64,000 bases of DNA from Gammaproteobacteria bacterium (GTDB lineage Bacteria > Pseudomonadota > Gammaproteobacteria > Pseudomonadales > Azotimanducaceae), in the NCBI GenBank assembly GCA_028821405.1, contig JAPPGK010000056.1, forward strand, positions 176,494 to 240,493, read 5' to 3'. Numbering within the stretch: the first letter of the stretch is position 1; each line of letters starts with the position of its first letter. The notes under the pieces are model-generated. The model was not told the origin of the DNA and ran no database searches. It saw nothing but the letters and a program-made list of their open reading frames with translations. A program made the translations under genes and the position numbers. This document shows positions 34,398-43,845 of this stretch, piece after piece.

Positions 34398-34856
34398 CTA
34401 ACCCGCTTCATGCGCCGTGTCTCGGCGATCAGCCTCGCGCCCGCCAGTTTCCGTTGTGTCAAGGTGGCGCGACCGCTTGGCGGCGCCGGTTCGAGCGTCG
34501 AGGCCGATGACCGCGGTTCGTATGGCGGCCACGTCGATCTCGACGGCGCGCAGGCGATCATCGATCGCACCGATTTCGGCACTCAAGTCGTCGCGCACCT
34601 TCTCGATGTCGGCGCTCAGGTCGTCGCGCACCTTCTCGATGTCGGCGCTCAGGTCGTCGCGCACCTTCTCGATGTCGGCGCTCAGGTCGTCGCGCACCTT
34701 CTCTATATCGGCAAACAGTCTCGAATGCGCCGTCTGCATCATGGCGCCCAGCGTCATCAACGCCGCCAAGATCGCTAGCGTTCTGCCGTCGAGCCACAGA
34801 GGCCACGCACGAAGGATGGGTGTCTTTGGTTCGGACGGGGAATCTTGTGTGTTCAC
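34398..34856 (-). CDS. Small membrane-anchored hendecad coiled-coil protein (paralogue B)
   Basis: Protein of 152 residues, unknown function, paralogous to the product at 20481-20921. The N-terminal WLDGRTLAILAALMTLGAMM is a transmembrane anchor. Four tandem 11-residue units of the form IEKVRDDLSAD follow, then the shared tail VEIDVAAIRTAVIGLDAR. The repeat unit sequence differs from that of paralogue A while anchor and tail are conserved, so the repeats were homogenised or amplified separately in each copy. GTG at 34856 is the start. It lies downstream of a sulfatase gene in the same direction. Confidence 0.7.
   Translation of the reverse strand: MNTQDSPSEPKTPILRAWPLWLDGRTLAILAALMTLGAMMQTAHSRLFADIEKVRDDLSADIEKVRDDLSADIEKVRDDLSADIEKVRDDLSAEIGAIDDRLRAVEIDVAAIRTAVIGLDARTGAAKRSRHLDTTETGGREADRRDTAHEAG
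34588..34719 (-). repeat. In-frame 33-bp tandem repeats, four units
   Basis: Units at 34588-34620, 34621-34653 and 34654-34686 are identical as read (core GCACCTTCTCGATGTCGG on the plus strand); 34687-34719 is diverged. Each encodes one hendecad of the coiled-coil protein. Identity between units implies recent amplification. Confidence 0.92.
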
Positions 34857-34984
34857 GCTGCAACCGGATTAGGCTCGATGGTACGAGACGATTCTGCACC
34901 AACCGAAACTGCGGTTATGCAGGACATTAGCACTATTGTTCGTAGGAAATCTCTGATCTTTGGCCTTTTCCACGCAGGCGTCCC

Positions 34985-35022
34985 GCAGCGCCCTCGCGGG
35001 CGCGTTAGGGTCGCCCCTACCG
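34985..35022 (-). repeat. Dispersed repeat, copy of the left-flank segment
   Basis: GGGCGCGTTAGGGTCGCCC here (34998-35016) is the inverse of GGGCGACCCTAACGCGCCC at 22744-22762, and is followed by CCTACCG. It lies between the sulfatase and the coiled-coil gene, as the other copies lie around 20.9 and 22.7 kb. Confidence 0.55.
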
Positions 35023-35061
35023 TTTATTCATTGAATACAACAGGCTATGGCGCTGAAGGCT

Positions 35062-36513
35062 TCAGAACACAAGCTGAACGGTTTCGCCGTGGAGGTCCGC
35101 GAGCGTCGACCGGTACGCGGGAAGTATTGGCACCGCCGCATTTCCGGTATCCCACGTCGTCCACGCTTTCGTCAGACGCTGGACTTCCTCCGGGCGACTG
35201 GCCGCGTAGTTCACGGTCTCGGCCGGGTCGTTGGTCAAATCGTAGAGCAACGTGATCTGCCCGTGCGGTGAGTCGTTGGGCCATCCCCCCTCCGGCGGTT
35301 CAAGCCGACCGCTACGGTCAAGATCTTGCCCCGTGGAATCGGTGCGGTTGTAACGAATGAGCTTCCAGCGCTGGTCCCGCACCGCCCAGTTGGGACCCGA
35401 TCGCCAGAACAGGTAGTCGTGCGGTGCACCGGTGTCCGTCCCATCGAGGTAGGGAACCAGGTTGACGCTATCCTCGCTTGCTTCGCTCTTGCCAGCCGCA
35501 GCCAGGAACGTGTCCATGAGATCGAGGCTCACCGCCGGCTGGCGGAAAACGCCGCCTTCGGGCAAGCGTTTGGGCCAACTGACGATGAACGGCACGCGGA
35601 TGCCACCTTCGTGGAAGTGGCGCTTGTAACCCCGGAACGGCGCGTTCGAACAAGCGTTCGCCACGTATCCAGCACAGCCGTTGTCACTCAAGAAGACGAT
35701 CAGCGTGTCGTCCCGGAGCCCTTCGCGTTCCAGCGCCGCGACGACCGCGCCAACGCTATCGTCCAGCGACGCCACCATCGCGGCATAGACCCGCGTCGCG
35801 GCGTCGTCGATGTGCCGGTACCGGTCGAGATACTTGGCCGTTGCCTGCAACGGCGTGTGCGGGGTCTTGTGGCTCAGAAAGAGGAAGAACGGCGAACGGG
35901 TATTGCGTGCCACGAATGCCAGGGCTTCGTCGGTGAAACGATCAGTGAGATACCCATCGACCCGGACTTCCCGGTCGAGACCGCGAATGATCTTGTTCGG
36001 ACGGCCGATACGTGGAGAACCCCACGACTCGACGCCCGGAACATCGGCGTCGATGTAGATCGACCCACCCTCGACCATGCCGAAGAACTCGTCGAAGCCC
36101 CGGTTGAGGGGATGGTGCCGAGGTTGGGAACCCAAGTGCCACTTGCCGATCAGACCGGTTCGGTAGCCAGCCGAGCGCATGGCATCGGCGACGGTTTGTT
36201 GCTTGGTGGACATCCCTGCATTGCGGTCTCTGCCCGCCGGATTGAACTCCCAGCCGTGGCGTTGCTGATAGCGCCCGGTCATCAAGCCAGCCCGTGATGG
36301 ACTGCACACCGGATGGGAAACATAGCCTTGGGTCAGACGGACGCCGCGCGTTGCCAGGGCATCGATATGGGGCGTGGCGATGGTCGTGCCGCCGTTGGCG
36401 CCGATGTCGCCGTAGCCGAGGTCATCCGCGAGGATTAGTACCACGTTCGGTTGCGCTATCGCCGCCGTCGCCGCGACAACCATCGCAGCAGCCAATACGC
36501 CGCGCCCCACCAT
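35062..36513 (-). CDS. Secreted (periplasmic) sulfatase
   Basis: Sulfatase of 483 residues and the only one of four in the window with a clear signal peptide (VLAAAMVVAATAAIA, cleavage near residue 20). Motifs: NVVLILADDLGYGDIGANG, Cys 70 in CSPSRAGLMTG, TGLIGKWHLGSQPRHHP and IVFLSDNGCAG. The C-terminus carries LYDLTNDPAETVN. It probably desulfates carbohydrates or other large substrates outside the cytoplasm. ATG 36513 with GGGAGGG upstream gives the signal peptide; a longer frame would run into the upstream PhyH gene, which ends 82 bases away in the same direction. Confidence 0.93.
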   Translation of the reverse strand: MVGRGVLAAAMVVAATAAIAQPNVVLILADDLGYGDIGANGGTTIATPHIDALATRGVRLTQGYVSHPVCSPSRAGLMTGRYQQRHGWEFNPAGRDRNAGMSTKQQTVADAMRSAGYRTGLIGKWHLGSQPRHHPLNRGFDEFFGMVEGGSIYIDADVPGVESWGSPRIGRPNKIIRGLDREVRVDGYLTDRFTDEALAFVARNTRSPFFLFLSHKTPHTPLQATAKYLDRYRHIDDAATRVYAAMVASLDDSVGAVVAALEREGLRDDTLIVFLSDNGCAGYVANACSNAPFRGYKRHFHEGGIRVPFIVSWPKRLPEGGVFRQPAVSLDLMDTFLAAAGKSEASEDSVNLVPYLDGTDTGAPHDYLFWRSGPNWAVRDQRWKLIRYNRTDSTGQDLDRSGRLEPPEGGWPNDSPHGQITLLYDLTNDPAETVNYAASRPEEVQRLTKAWTTWDTGNAAVPILPAYRSTLADLHGETVQLVF

Positions 36514-36595
36514 ACTGCCCTCCCCGGTCGGTACTACGACGCTAGTGTACGCCCATCGGCGAGTCCGCGAGTTCCTGGCGGGAGGACAGGCACGC

Positions 36596-37876
36596 CTAAT
36601 AGCCGCCGTCGTGATCCCGGTTGAACAGACGTATGGCCGTTCCCGCCGAGCGGGGATCGGTTCGCACACTCGTCACTTCGCCCTTGTCGCCCGCGTCACG
36701 TTCATAGGCGGCCCGTCGCCCGCGGGTCAAGGGATGCATGACGCCCGCGCCGTAGGGCCATACTCCGGGTTCCTGCCGGATGAACCGGCAGATACGCTGG
36801 GCGTGGGGTGTGAGCGTCCCCCAGATCTCGTAGGGCATGGTCTTCTGCGAGGCCGAACCGCTGCGCCAGCCCGCCGAGTATTCGATGCTCGGCAGCGCGC
36901 GGATCTCCCGCGATAGATTCGGGGTCGCACCGTGCCAGGTCCGCACGTCACGAAAGATGGCCGAACCGGCCGGTGCGCCCACCAGCGTAGACAGGCGCAT
37001 CCACTCCGGCTCTTCATCGGGGACGGGGGGCGGCTGGGTAGCGGTCTGCGTTCCCGGAATCTCCCGGATCGGACCGTTCTCCCAGGTCAAATCCGTCATC
37101 GTGAAGTTGATGGTCACGCCGGTCGGCGTCCGATCCATGACCAAGCGTTGGCTCCGGAAGTCGAGATCCCCAAAGGACTTGCCCGGGTCGGTGTCGCCGC
37201 CTTGGCGGCGGAAGTAGGCCAGTCGCTTCTCGGCATCGTCCCCCGTCGGCTGGGTGTCCACGCCGTCCGTGTGGAGGTGCTGATATTCGATGGCGCCGGG
37301 TAGGCTGAGATCGCCGCCGCCGCCCCAGACCAGGTAGTCGTCCGTGGCGAATATCTCCTCAAGGATCGGTGTCGTGGTGGGTAGGTCGATCATCGACGTC
37401 CAGGCCGGGTCGTGCATCATCTGACGCGAGCCCGATGTGGTGCCGTAGCAGTAGCGGTGGGGCAGCCGCCCGGTCTCGGCCATGTACTTGCGGCCATGGC
37501 GACCCGGATAGGAGAGAATCTCCCGGAGCCTGCGTGCGCAGCCCTCGCGGAACAGCGCCAGGTGCGCCTCGTCGAGGGCGTCCCTCACCACGACAAACCC
37601 GTCCCGCCGGTAGATGCGGGCGGCCCGTTCGACTTCGTCGGGCGTGCAGATCTCAAGGCCGCGGATGCCGTTGTTGGCGCGCAGATGTTCACGCAACGCC
37701 TGGACATCCGGGGCGTCCGGAACCCGTCGGGCAGGCACCCGCGGATCCGGTTCGCCGAAACCGTCTACGCGTAGAGGCGTACCGTCGTCGTCGACGACCT
37801 CGTTCGGCAGTGCCGCGGAATCCCAGCCGATGGGTGTCGGACCGTGTACGCGGTAGTTGGCGAGATCGCTGTCCAT
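36596..37876 (-). CDS. Phytanoyl-CoA dioxygenase (PhyH) family protein, large form
   Basis: Fifth PhyH-like oxygenase and the longest, 426 residues. The iron site is HxD in YQHLHTDGVDTQ and the distal histidine in RTWHGATPNLSREIR. An N-terminal ~90-residue extension precedes IYRRDGFVVVRDALDEAHL, where the others begin. EIPGTQTATQPPP replaces the usual PGSH loop. ATG 37876 follows GAGGAGGGAC, a strong ribosome site. Downstream in the same direction is the signal-bearing sulfatase; upstream is an acyl-CoA dehydrogenase gene. Substrate unknown; its size suggests a natural-product-type PhyH. Confidence 0.87.
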   Translation of the reverse strand: MDSDLANYRVHGPTPIGWDSAALPNEVVDDDGTPLRVDGFGEPDPRVPARRVPDAPDVQALREHLRANNGIRGLEICTPDEVERAARIYRRDGFVVVRDALDEAHLALFREGCARRLREILSYPGRHGRKYMAETGRLPHRYCYGTTSGSRQMMHDPAWTSMIDLPTTTPILEEIFATDDYLVWGGGGDLSLPGAIEYQHLHTDGVDTQPTGDDAEKRLAYFRRQGGDTDPGKSFGDLDFRSQRLVMDRTPTGVTINFTMTDLTWENGPIREIPGTQTATQPPPVPDEEPEWMRLSTLVGAPAGSAIFRDVRTWHGATPNLSREIRALPSIEYSAGWRSGSASQKTMPYEIWGTLTPHAQRICRFIRQEPGVWPYGAGVMHPLTRGRRAAYERDAGDKGEVTSVRTDPRSAGTAIRLFNRDHDGGY

Positions 37877-37955
37877 CGACGTCCCTCCTCGCATTCCTGC
37901 GCCCAATTGTACGGTCCTTCAGGGCTCCTCTTGACGGCCTACTCGACGAGATGCG

Positions 37956-39134
37956 CTAGCCCGTGAACGCTTGAATGCCCGTCTGGGCCCTTCCCATAAT
38001 CAAGGCATGGATGTCGTGAGTGCCCTCGTAGGTGTTCACGGTCTCCAGGTTCATGACGTGGCGGATCACATGGTATTCGTCCGAGATGCCGTTGCCGCCG
38101 TGCATGTCCCTGGCCATGCGAGCGATGTCCAACGCCTTGCCGCAGTTGTTGCGCTTCAAGAGCGAGATGCTCTCCACGGGCAACCGGTCCTCGTCCATCA
38201 GGCGCCCCATGCGCAGGCAGCCCTGCAAGCCGAGGGCGATCTCCGTCTGCATGTCGGCCAGTTTCTTCTGGATTAGCTGGTTCGCGGCCAGCGGACGCCC
38301 GAACTGGTTGCGATCCAAGGTGTACTGGCGGGCGGCGTGCCAGCAATACTCCGCCGCGCCCATCGCTCCCCAGGCGATGCCGTAGCGGGCGCGGTTGAGA
38401 CAACCGAAGGGGCCGCTCAAGCCCCTCGCATTCGGGAGGAGATTGGCTTCGGGCACGACGACGTCATCCAGGGCGATCTGGCCCGTCGCCGACGAGCGCA
38501 GGCTCATCTTGCCCTCGATGGATGGCGTGGCGAACCCGGGCGTGCCCCTCTCAACGAGAAAGCCGCGAATACGACCATCGAGTTTCGCCCAGACCACCGC
38601 GACATCGGCGATCGGCGCATTGGTGATCCAATTCTTGGTCCCGTTCAGGACGTAGCCGTCGGACGTTCGCTCGGCGCGGGTGGCCATGCCGCCGGGATCC
38701 GAACCGTGGTCGGGCTCGGTGAGTCCGAAACAGCCGACCCATTCGCCGCTCGCGAGCTTGGGCAGGTACCTGGCACGCTGTTCCTCGGTGCCGTAGGCGT
38801 GGATCGGATACATGACCAGCGACGACTGCACGCTCATCGCCGAGCGATAGCCGGAGTCCACGCGCTCGACTTCCCGCGCCATCAGCCCGTAGGCCACGTA
38901 GTTCACGCCGGCGCAACCGTACTTCGGCGGCAACGTGGCGCCGAGGAGTCCGAGCTCGCCCATCTCGTTCATGATCTCCCGGTGGAAGCGTTCGTGGCGG
39001 TTCGCCTCGAGTACCCGGGTCATGAGTTTTTCCTGAGCGTATGCGCGGGTCGTGTCGCGGATCAGGCGTTCGTCCTCGTCGAGCTGCTCGTCGAGCAGCA
39101 GCGGGTCGCTCCAGCTGGAAGCGGCGTCTGGCAT
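37956..39134 (-). CDS. Acyl-CoA dehydrogenase, glutaryl-CoA dehydrogenase-like
   Basis: FAD-dependent dehydrogenase of 392 residues. [17 protein letters not shown] is the FAD-binding motif, [10 protein letters not shown] and [12 protein letters not shown] are typical, and the catalytic base is the glutamate in [13 protein letters not shown]. The arginine-containing [13 protein letters not shown] region and the overall pattern match glutaryl-CoA dehydrogenases, which oxidise and decarboxylate glutaryl-CoA to crotonyl-CoA. It follows pyrF by 12 bases. With several CoA-transferases in the window, it could handle CoA esters made by them; a lysine/tryptophan degradation role is the default. Confidence 0.93.
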   Translation of the reverse strand: MPDAASSWSDPLLLDEQLDEDERLIRDTTRAYAQEKLMTRVLEANRHERFHREIMNEMGELGLLGATLPPKYGCAGVNYVAYGLMAREVERVDSGYRSAMSVQSSLVMYPIHAYGTEEQRARYLPKLASGEWVGCFGLTEPDHGSDPGGMATRAERTSDGYVLNGTKNWITNAPIADVAVVWAKLDGRIRGFLVERGTPGFATPSIEGKMSLRSSATGQIALDDVVVPEANLLPNARGLSGPFGCLNRARYGIAWGAMGAAEYCWHAARQYTLDRNQFGRPLAANQLIQKKLADMQTEIALGLQGCLRMGRLMDEDRLPVESISLLKRNNCGKALDIARMARDMHGGNGISDEYHVIRHVMNLETVNTYEGTHDIHALIMGRAQTGIQAFTG

Positions 39135-39146
39135 GTTCTTCTCCGG

Positions 39147-40022
39147 TTACGAATGGGCGGTCGAACGGACCGCGTCGCGTGCTCTTCGCATCTCGTCGCG
39201 CAGTTGGATCGCGGCGTGCCTCGCCGCCTTGGCGAAAACGGCGCCGGCGCCGGCGTAGATAACACTCCGGGACGCGTTCACGACGAGGCCTGCACCCTCC
39301 CCGTCCAGACCTCGGGCGAATACGCCGTTCACGTCCCCGCCCTGGGCACCCACCCCCGGCACGAGGAGCGGCAGTCGCGGTGCACGTATCCTCACCTTGC
39401 CGAGTTGCTCGGGATGAGTGGCACCGACCACGAGCATCAGGTTGCCCTGGTCGTTGGCGACCGCCATGTCCGCAACGCGCAGGTAGGCGGGATCCTCCTT
39501 GGGATGGTCCTGGAGCCAGGCGCTGTCGGGATTGGACGTGAGGCAAAGGATCACCGTTCCACGGCCCGGGTACGCCGCATAGGGCGCGATGCTGTCCCAG
39601 CCCAGATAGGGGTTGACCGTGGCGGCATCGACGGCGTAGCGCTCGAACAGTTCGCGCGCATACTGCTCGGCGGTCGACCCAATGTCGCCGCGCTTGGCGT
39701 CGAGGATCACCGGAATCCCCGGATGTTCTCGGTGGACGTGGGCGACCAACGCCTCCAGGTCGTGCTCCGCTCTTTCGGCGGCAAAAAACGCAATCTGGGG
39801 CTTGAACGCACAGACGAGATCGGCGGTTGCGTCGACGATCTCCCGGCAGAACTCGAACACCGGCCTGTCGGATCGACGAACCGGGGCGGGTATCCGATCA
39901 AGGCGCGGGTCGAGTCCCACGCATAAGGCGGAGTCGGATCTCCGCCAGGATTGGCGAAGGCGGTCGTGGAAAGTCTGAGGCACGCGCGAATTGTAAGCCG
40001 ATTGCGCTCGCTGTCCGACCAT
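39147..40022 (-). CDS. pyrF: Orotidine 5'-phosphate decarboxylase
   Basis: Last step of UMP synthesis. The protein is 291 residues, of the longer PyrF group. Signatures: ALCVGLDPRLDRIP, FEFCREIVDATADLVCAFKP, the catalytic PVILDAKRGDIGSTA, and LVPGVGAQGGD near the phosphate site, ending in NASRSVIYAG. The start may be ATG 40022 or GTG 39983 (PQTFHDRL); the latter leaves 78 bases for a promoter divergent from the SMP-30 gene. It is a housekeeping gene embedded among accessory catabolic genes and leads the pyrF/acyl-CoA dehydrogenase unit. Confidence 0.95.
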   Translation of the reverse strand: MVGQRAQSAYNSRVPQTFHDRLRQSWRRSDSALCVGLDPRLDRIPAPVRRSDRPVFEFCREIVDATADLVCAFKPQIAFFAAERAEHDLEALVAHVHREHPGIPVILDAKRGDIGSTAEQYARELFERYAVDAATVNPYLGWDSIAPYAAYPGRGTVILCLTSNPDSAWLQDHPKEDPAYLRVADMAVANDQGNLMLVVGATHPEQLGKVRIRAPRLPLLVPGVGAQGGDVNGVFARGLDGEGAGLVVNASRSVIYAGAGAVFAKAARHAAIQLRDEMRRARDAVRSTAHS

Positions 40023-40061
40023 CGTTTAGACTGGCTCGTTCCGACGATTGCAGGAGTGCAA

Positions 40062-41021
<960 letters not shown>

Positions 41022-41042
41022 TCGATATACCGGGAAAACCGC

Positions 41043-42086
41043 ATGAGTTCCGACAACCTACCGCCTTCAACACCGCTCGACGTTCGACGCGGCGTCACCG
41101 ACGTGGGGGACGTCGCCCATCCGCTACGCTGGGGCATTCTCGGCGCGGGTTCCATATCTGCACAGTGGGTCGAGAGCCTGCGTGCCTGCAAGGGCGCATC
41201 CGTGACCGCCGTCGCCGCCCGGGAAATGTCTCGCGCCCAAGGCTTCGCCGACGCCCTGGACATCCCCCACGCGTACGACAGCTACGCCGAGATGGCGGCG
41301 GCGGACAATGTGGACATCGTCTACGTCGGCACCATCACCCGTCTGCACAAGGAACACAGCCTGATCGCCATCGAAGCCGGCAAGCATGTGCTCTGCGAGA
41401 AGCCCCTGGCCGAGAACGTCGACGACGCCCGCGAGATGTACGCCGCCGCCGAGGCCAAGGGCGTCATGCTCCAGGACGCCATGTGGACCCGGTTCTTCCC
41501 CGCCGTGGAACACGCTCGACATGCTATCGAGACGGGCGTGATCGGGGACGTCTCGCTCGTGCAGTCCGACTTCTTCGATCCGATCTACACCATCCAGGCC
41601 GCACCGCTGGCGTTCGGCGCCGACGCGGAAGTCACCCACGTCACGGCGGCGGGCTTGCGGCGCGGCGGTGCCGCCATCGTCGAATACGGTGAACGCGGCT
41701 GCGCCGTGCTCACGTTCCCGCCGTTCAACTGCGAACTCGGCGAAGTGACCGAGATTGCCGGCACCAAGGGGCGGATCATGCTCGGGCAACCGGGGCACTG
41801 CCCCACGAACGTGACGATCCGCGTACCCCCCCAAGGAGGCGTGCCGTCGCGGTACCGGACGCGCAACGCGGCCTCGCCAGAGGAACGATTCGACTATCCA
41901 CTACCGGGCAACGTGGCGATGGCGCGGGCGTTCCCGAACCAGCACGGATTCCTCTACCAAGCCGAAGCGGTGCACCGGTGCCTGGCGGCGGACCTCCGGG
42001 AATGCCCGCAGTACGGCAAGGCGGAGTCCCTGCACGCGATGGATCTGCTTACGCGAATCCAACTTGCGCGGCGCACGGCAGCTTGA
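41043..42086 (+). CDS. Gfo/Idh/MocA family oxidoreductase (dihydrodiol dehydrogenase-like)
   Basis: NAD(P)-dependent enzyme of 347 residues. The Rossmann motif is RWGILGAGSISAQWVESL, the conserved lysine lies in HVLCEKPLAEN, and DAMWTRFFPAVEHAR together with GTKGRIML resembles trans-1,2-dihydrobenzenediol/D-xylose dehydrogenase-type members. It is a paralogue of the 419-residue protein at 29264-30523. It follows the lactonase by 21 bases, suggesting joint sugar oxidation and lactone opening. No membrane or secretion signal. Confidence 0.92.
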   Translation: MSSDNLPPSTPLDVRRGVTDVGDVAHPLRWGILGAGSISAQWVESLRACKGASVTAVAAREMSRAQGFADALDIPHAYDSYAEMAAADNVDIVYVGTITRLHKEHSLIAIEAGKHVLCEKPLAENVDDAREMYAAAEAKGVMLQDAMWTRFFPAVEHARHAIETGVIGDVSLVQSDFFDPIYTIQAAPLAFGADAEVTHVTAAGLRRGGAAIVEYGERGCAVLTFPPFNCELGEVTEIAGTKGRIMLGQPGHCPTNVTIRVPPQGGVPSRYRTRNAASPEERFDYPLPGNVAMARAFPNQHGFLYQAEAVHRCLAADLRECPQYGKAESLHAMDLLTRIQLARRTAA

Positions 42087-42215
42087 CCGTAGCCCAGTTT
42101 CGTAGGCACCAATTTTCAGCCAATACGCACAACGATCCGGGGCAATGTCGCACGGCATCCCTCGCGGGATCGGCGCACCATCCACCTGCTAGAATCCACC
42201 GAAGCGGGAACCAAG

Positions 42216-42734
42216 ATGAACCCTGCCGTGATCGACACGCTGAAATTCGCCGACCGCCTGAAGAATGCCGGTTTCCCGCCGCCCCAAGCCGAAGGTCTGG
42301 CCCGCGCCCTGGGCGATGAACTGGGCGAGCGCATGGTCACGAAGCGAGACCTCGATGACGCCGTCCAGACCCTAAACGCGACCATCGGGATCCTGGATGC
42401 CAAGTTCGAGTCCAAGTTCGAGGCAATGGACCAGAAGTTCGAGGCAATGGACCAGAAGTTCGAGGCAATGGAGACGAAGTTCGATTCCAAGTTCCTGGCC
42501 CTGGCGCCGCGGTTCGACGCCATCGACGCCAAGCTCGAGTCGCAGCATCGGGAATACTCGACCCGATTCAACGTTCTATTCGGGACGATGGCCTTGGGTT
42601 TCACGCTCCTCATTGCGCTCATCGGCTACACCCTGTTCTCGCCACGGCTCGCCGAACCCCCTTCTCCCGCCGTTGAGCCCCGGGTTGCCGACGCGCCGGC
42701 CTGGCAGTCGCCTGGGCCACGCGAACTCTCCTAA
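42216..42734 (+). CDS. DUF1640-like coiled-coil membrane protein
   Basis: Protein of 172 residues, unknown function. The N-terminal helical part (LKFADRLKNAGFPPPQAEGLARALGDEL) and VTKRDLDDAVQ resemble DUF1640/CCDC90-type proteins. The middle is a heptad coiled coil with repeated FEAMDQK units, and near the C-terminus a transmembrane helix (FNVLFGTMALGFTLLIALIGYTLF) is followed by a Pro-rich tail. The topology is opposite to the two hendecad proteins (anchor at the C-terminal side). No operon partner is evident. ATG 42216, weak ribosome site. Confidence 0.75.
   Translation: MNPAVIDTLKFADRLKNAGFPPPQAEGLARALGDELGERMVTKRDLDDAVQTLNATIGILDAKFESKFEAMDQKFEAMDQKFEAMETKFDSKFLALAPRFDAIDAKLESQHREYSTRFNVLFGTMALGFTLLIALIGYTLFSPRLAEPPSPAVEPRVADAPAWQSPGPRELS
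42417..42479 (+). repeat. In-frame 21-bp tandem repeats, three units
   Basis: TTCGAGGCAATGGACCAGAAG occurs at 42417-42437 and 42438-42458, with a variant at 42459-42479. Each encodes one heptad (FEAMDQK). Confidence 0.92.
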
Positions 42735-42750
42735 CACGTCGTACGCCGTC

Positions 42751-42785
42751 GAGGACGGGCGAGGACAAGCCTCGTCCCTACGGTT
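42751..42785 (+). repeat. Dispersed palindromic repeat, copy
   Basis: GGGCGAGGACAAGCCTCGTC (42757-42776) followed by CCTACGG. CGAGG and CCTCG pair around the invariant ACAAG loop. It lies between the convergent DUF1640-like and CmcJ-like genes. Confidence 0.65.
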
Positions 42786-42832
42786 CGCCCGAAACGTTGT
42801 TCAACGGCAAATGGGATGCCGCTTCAAGAACG

Positions 42833-43768
42833 CTAACGCGCAGCCCAGTTCGAGATCACGCCGTTCGGCAACGCCTTTGGCACCTGGGCCTGGAATCTCG
42901 CTCTCCTTGCCTCCCGGTCGGTGTCTTCGTCGAACAAGGCCAGCACCCGGACCTCGATGGTCTCGCGCAACGGTGCGTCGTCGGGCGTGGTCGGATCGGC
43001 GATGGCGCCGTGATAGGTGGTGCGAAGGTTCGGCACCTCCTGGCGGGTGTCGTATTGCTTGAATACCAGCGTCTCGTTGGGCGTCATGCGCGGGAAGTAG
43101 CACCAACGCTGGGCCGGGTTGTACGCCAAGCGATAGCTGACCAGCTTTCGGGGCGGGTCGGTCTGGGCCCAGGCGTCGGCGGCAACCATGTCGTCGGCCG
43201 CGACGGTCTGCATGTCGCACACCGACAACGGCATGACCTCGATGTCGCGTTCAAGATCGGTGCTGCGCCAGACGTTGAACATCGCGCAGTGCCGTCCGTC
43301 GACGAAGTCGTCCCAGCGGTTCTCGGCGTAGGGACTTACGTCCGCGTGGGTGCCACCGTAGCTGCCCTGGCTGCCGTTGGCGGTGGGCCGGTGACCGCGC
43401 GGATGTCCGGCCGGCAAACCGCCGTAGCCGTTGCGGTATTGGTGCTGAATCACCCGCGTTCCGGTGCAGCCGGTTAGCCGGCGCACCAACCGCGAGCATT
43501 CGTCGTAGAACCGCGTTGTCACCGCGTCCTGATCGTGCAGGTCGGCGACGGCAGTTGCGGCGTCGGCGAGCGTGAAACCGTTTTGGTCCAACGACGGCGA
43601 CGGTTCCAGGAACCGCGCGTTGTACACCCGGATAGGGCTGCGCTGGTACATGCTGGCGCGTTCGTCGGCGTCCGCGACCCATTCGGGAGGCGGCATGCGC
43701 ACACCCCGGTAGCGGTCGTTGGCGAAGCTTCCCGTCGCATCGACGAACGGCAACGGCGTTGCAACCAT
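42833..43768 (-). CDS. CmcJ/NvfI family oxidoreductase
   Basis: Putative iron/2-oxoglutarate-type oxygenase of 311 residues, named for the cephamycin protein CmcJ and fungal NvfI. Family landmarks: NARFLEPSPSLDQNGF near the start, QYRNGYGG, a THADVSPYAENRWDDFV block containing HxD, FNVWRSTD, MPLSVCDMQTV, and YNPAQRWCYFPRMTPNETLVFKQYD. ATG 43768 follows AAGGAG. It is divergent from a double-domain CoA-transferase across 77 bases. Relatives take part in secondary-metabolite tailoring; no biosynthetic cluster is evident here, so a catabolic or modification role is equally possible. Confidence 0.87.
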   Translation of the reverse strand: MVATPLPFVDATGSFANDRYRGVRMPPPEWVADADERASMYQRSPIRVYNARFLEPSPSLDQNGFTLADAATAVADLHDQDAVTTRFYDECSRLVRRLTGCTGTRVIQHQYRNGYGGLPAGHPRGHRPTANGSQGSYGGTHADVSPYAENRWDDFVDGRHCAMFNVWRSTDLERDIEVMPLSVCDMQTVAADDMVAADAWAQTDPPRKLVSYRLAYNPAQRWCYFPRMTPNETLVFKQYDTRQEVPNLRTTYHGAIADPTTPDDAPLRETIEVRVLALFDEDTDREARRARFQAQVPKALPNGVISNWAAR

Positions 43769-43845
43769 GGTCGGCTCCTTGTCGTCGAGGACATCCAAAG
43801 GGTACTTTTCGCAACGATGATTCGACAACCCCGACGCGGCTTGCC
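43769..43845. promoter_or_regulatory. Divergent promoter region, CmcJ-like / CoA-transferase
   Basis: Only 77 bases separate the two divergent starts, so promoters must overlap or face each other here. No palindromic operator was identified by eye. Confidence 0.4.

Noticed and set aside
34588..34719. CRISPR-like regularly spaced repeats (also 20658-20789)
   Set aside because: The 33-bp units are contiguous with no spacers, are in frame, and encode a coiled coil; no cas genes are present.
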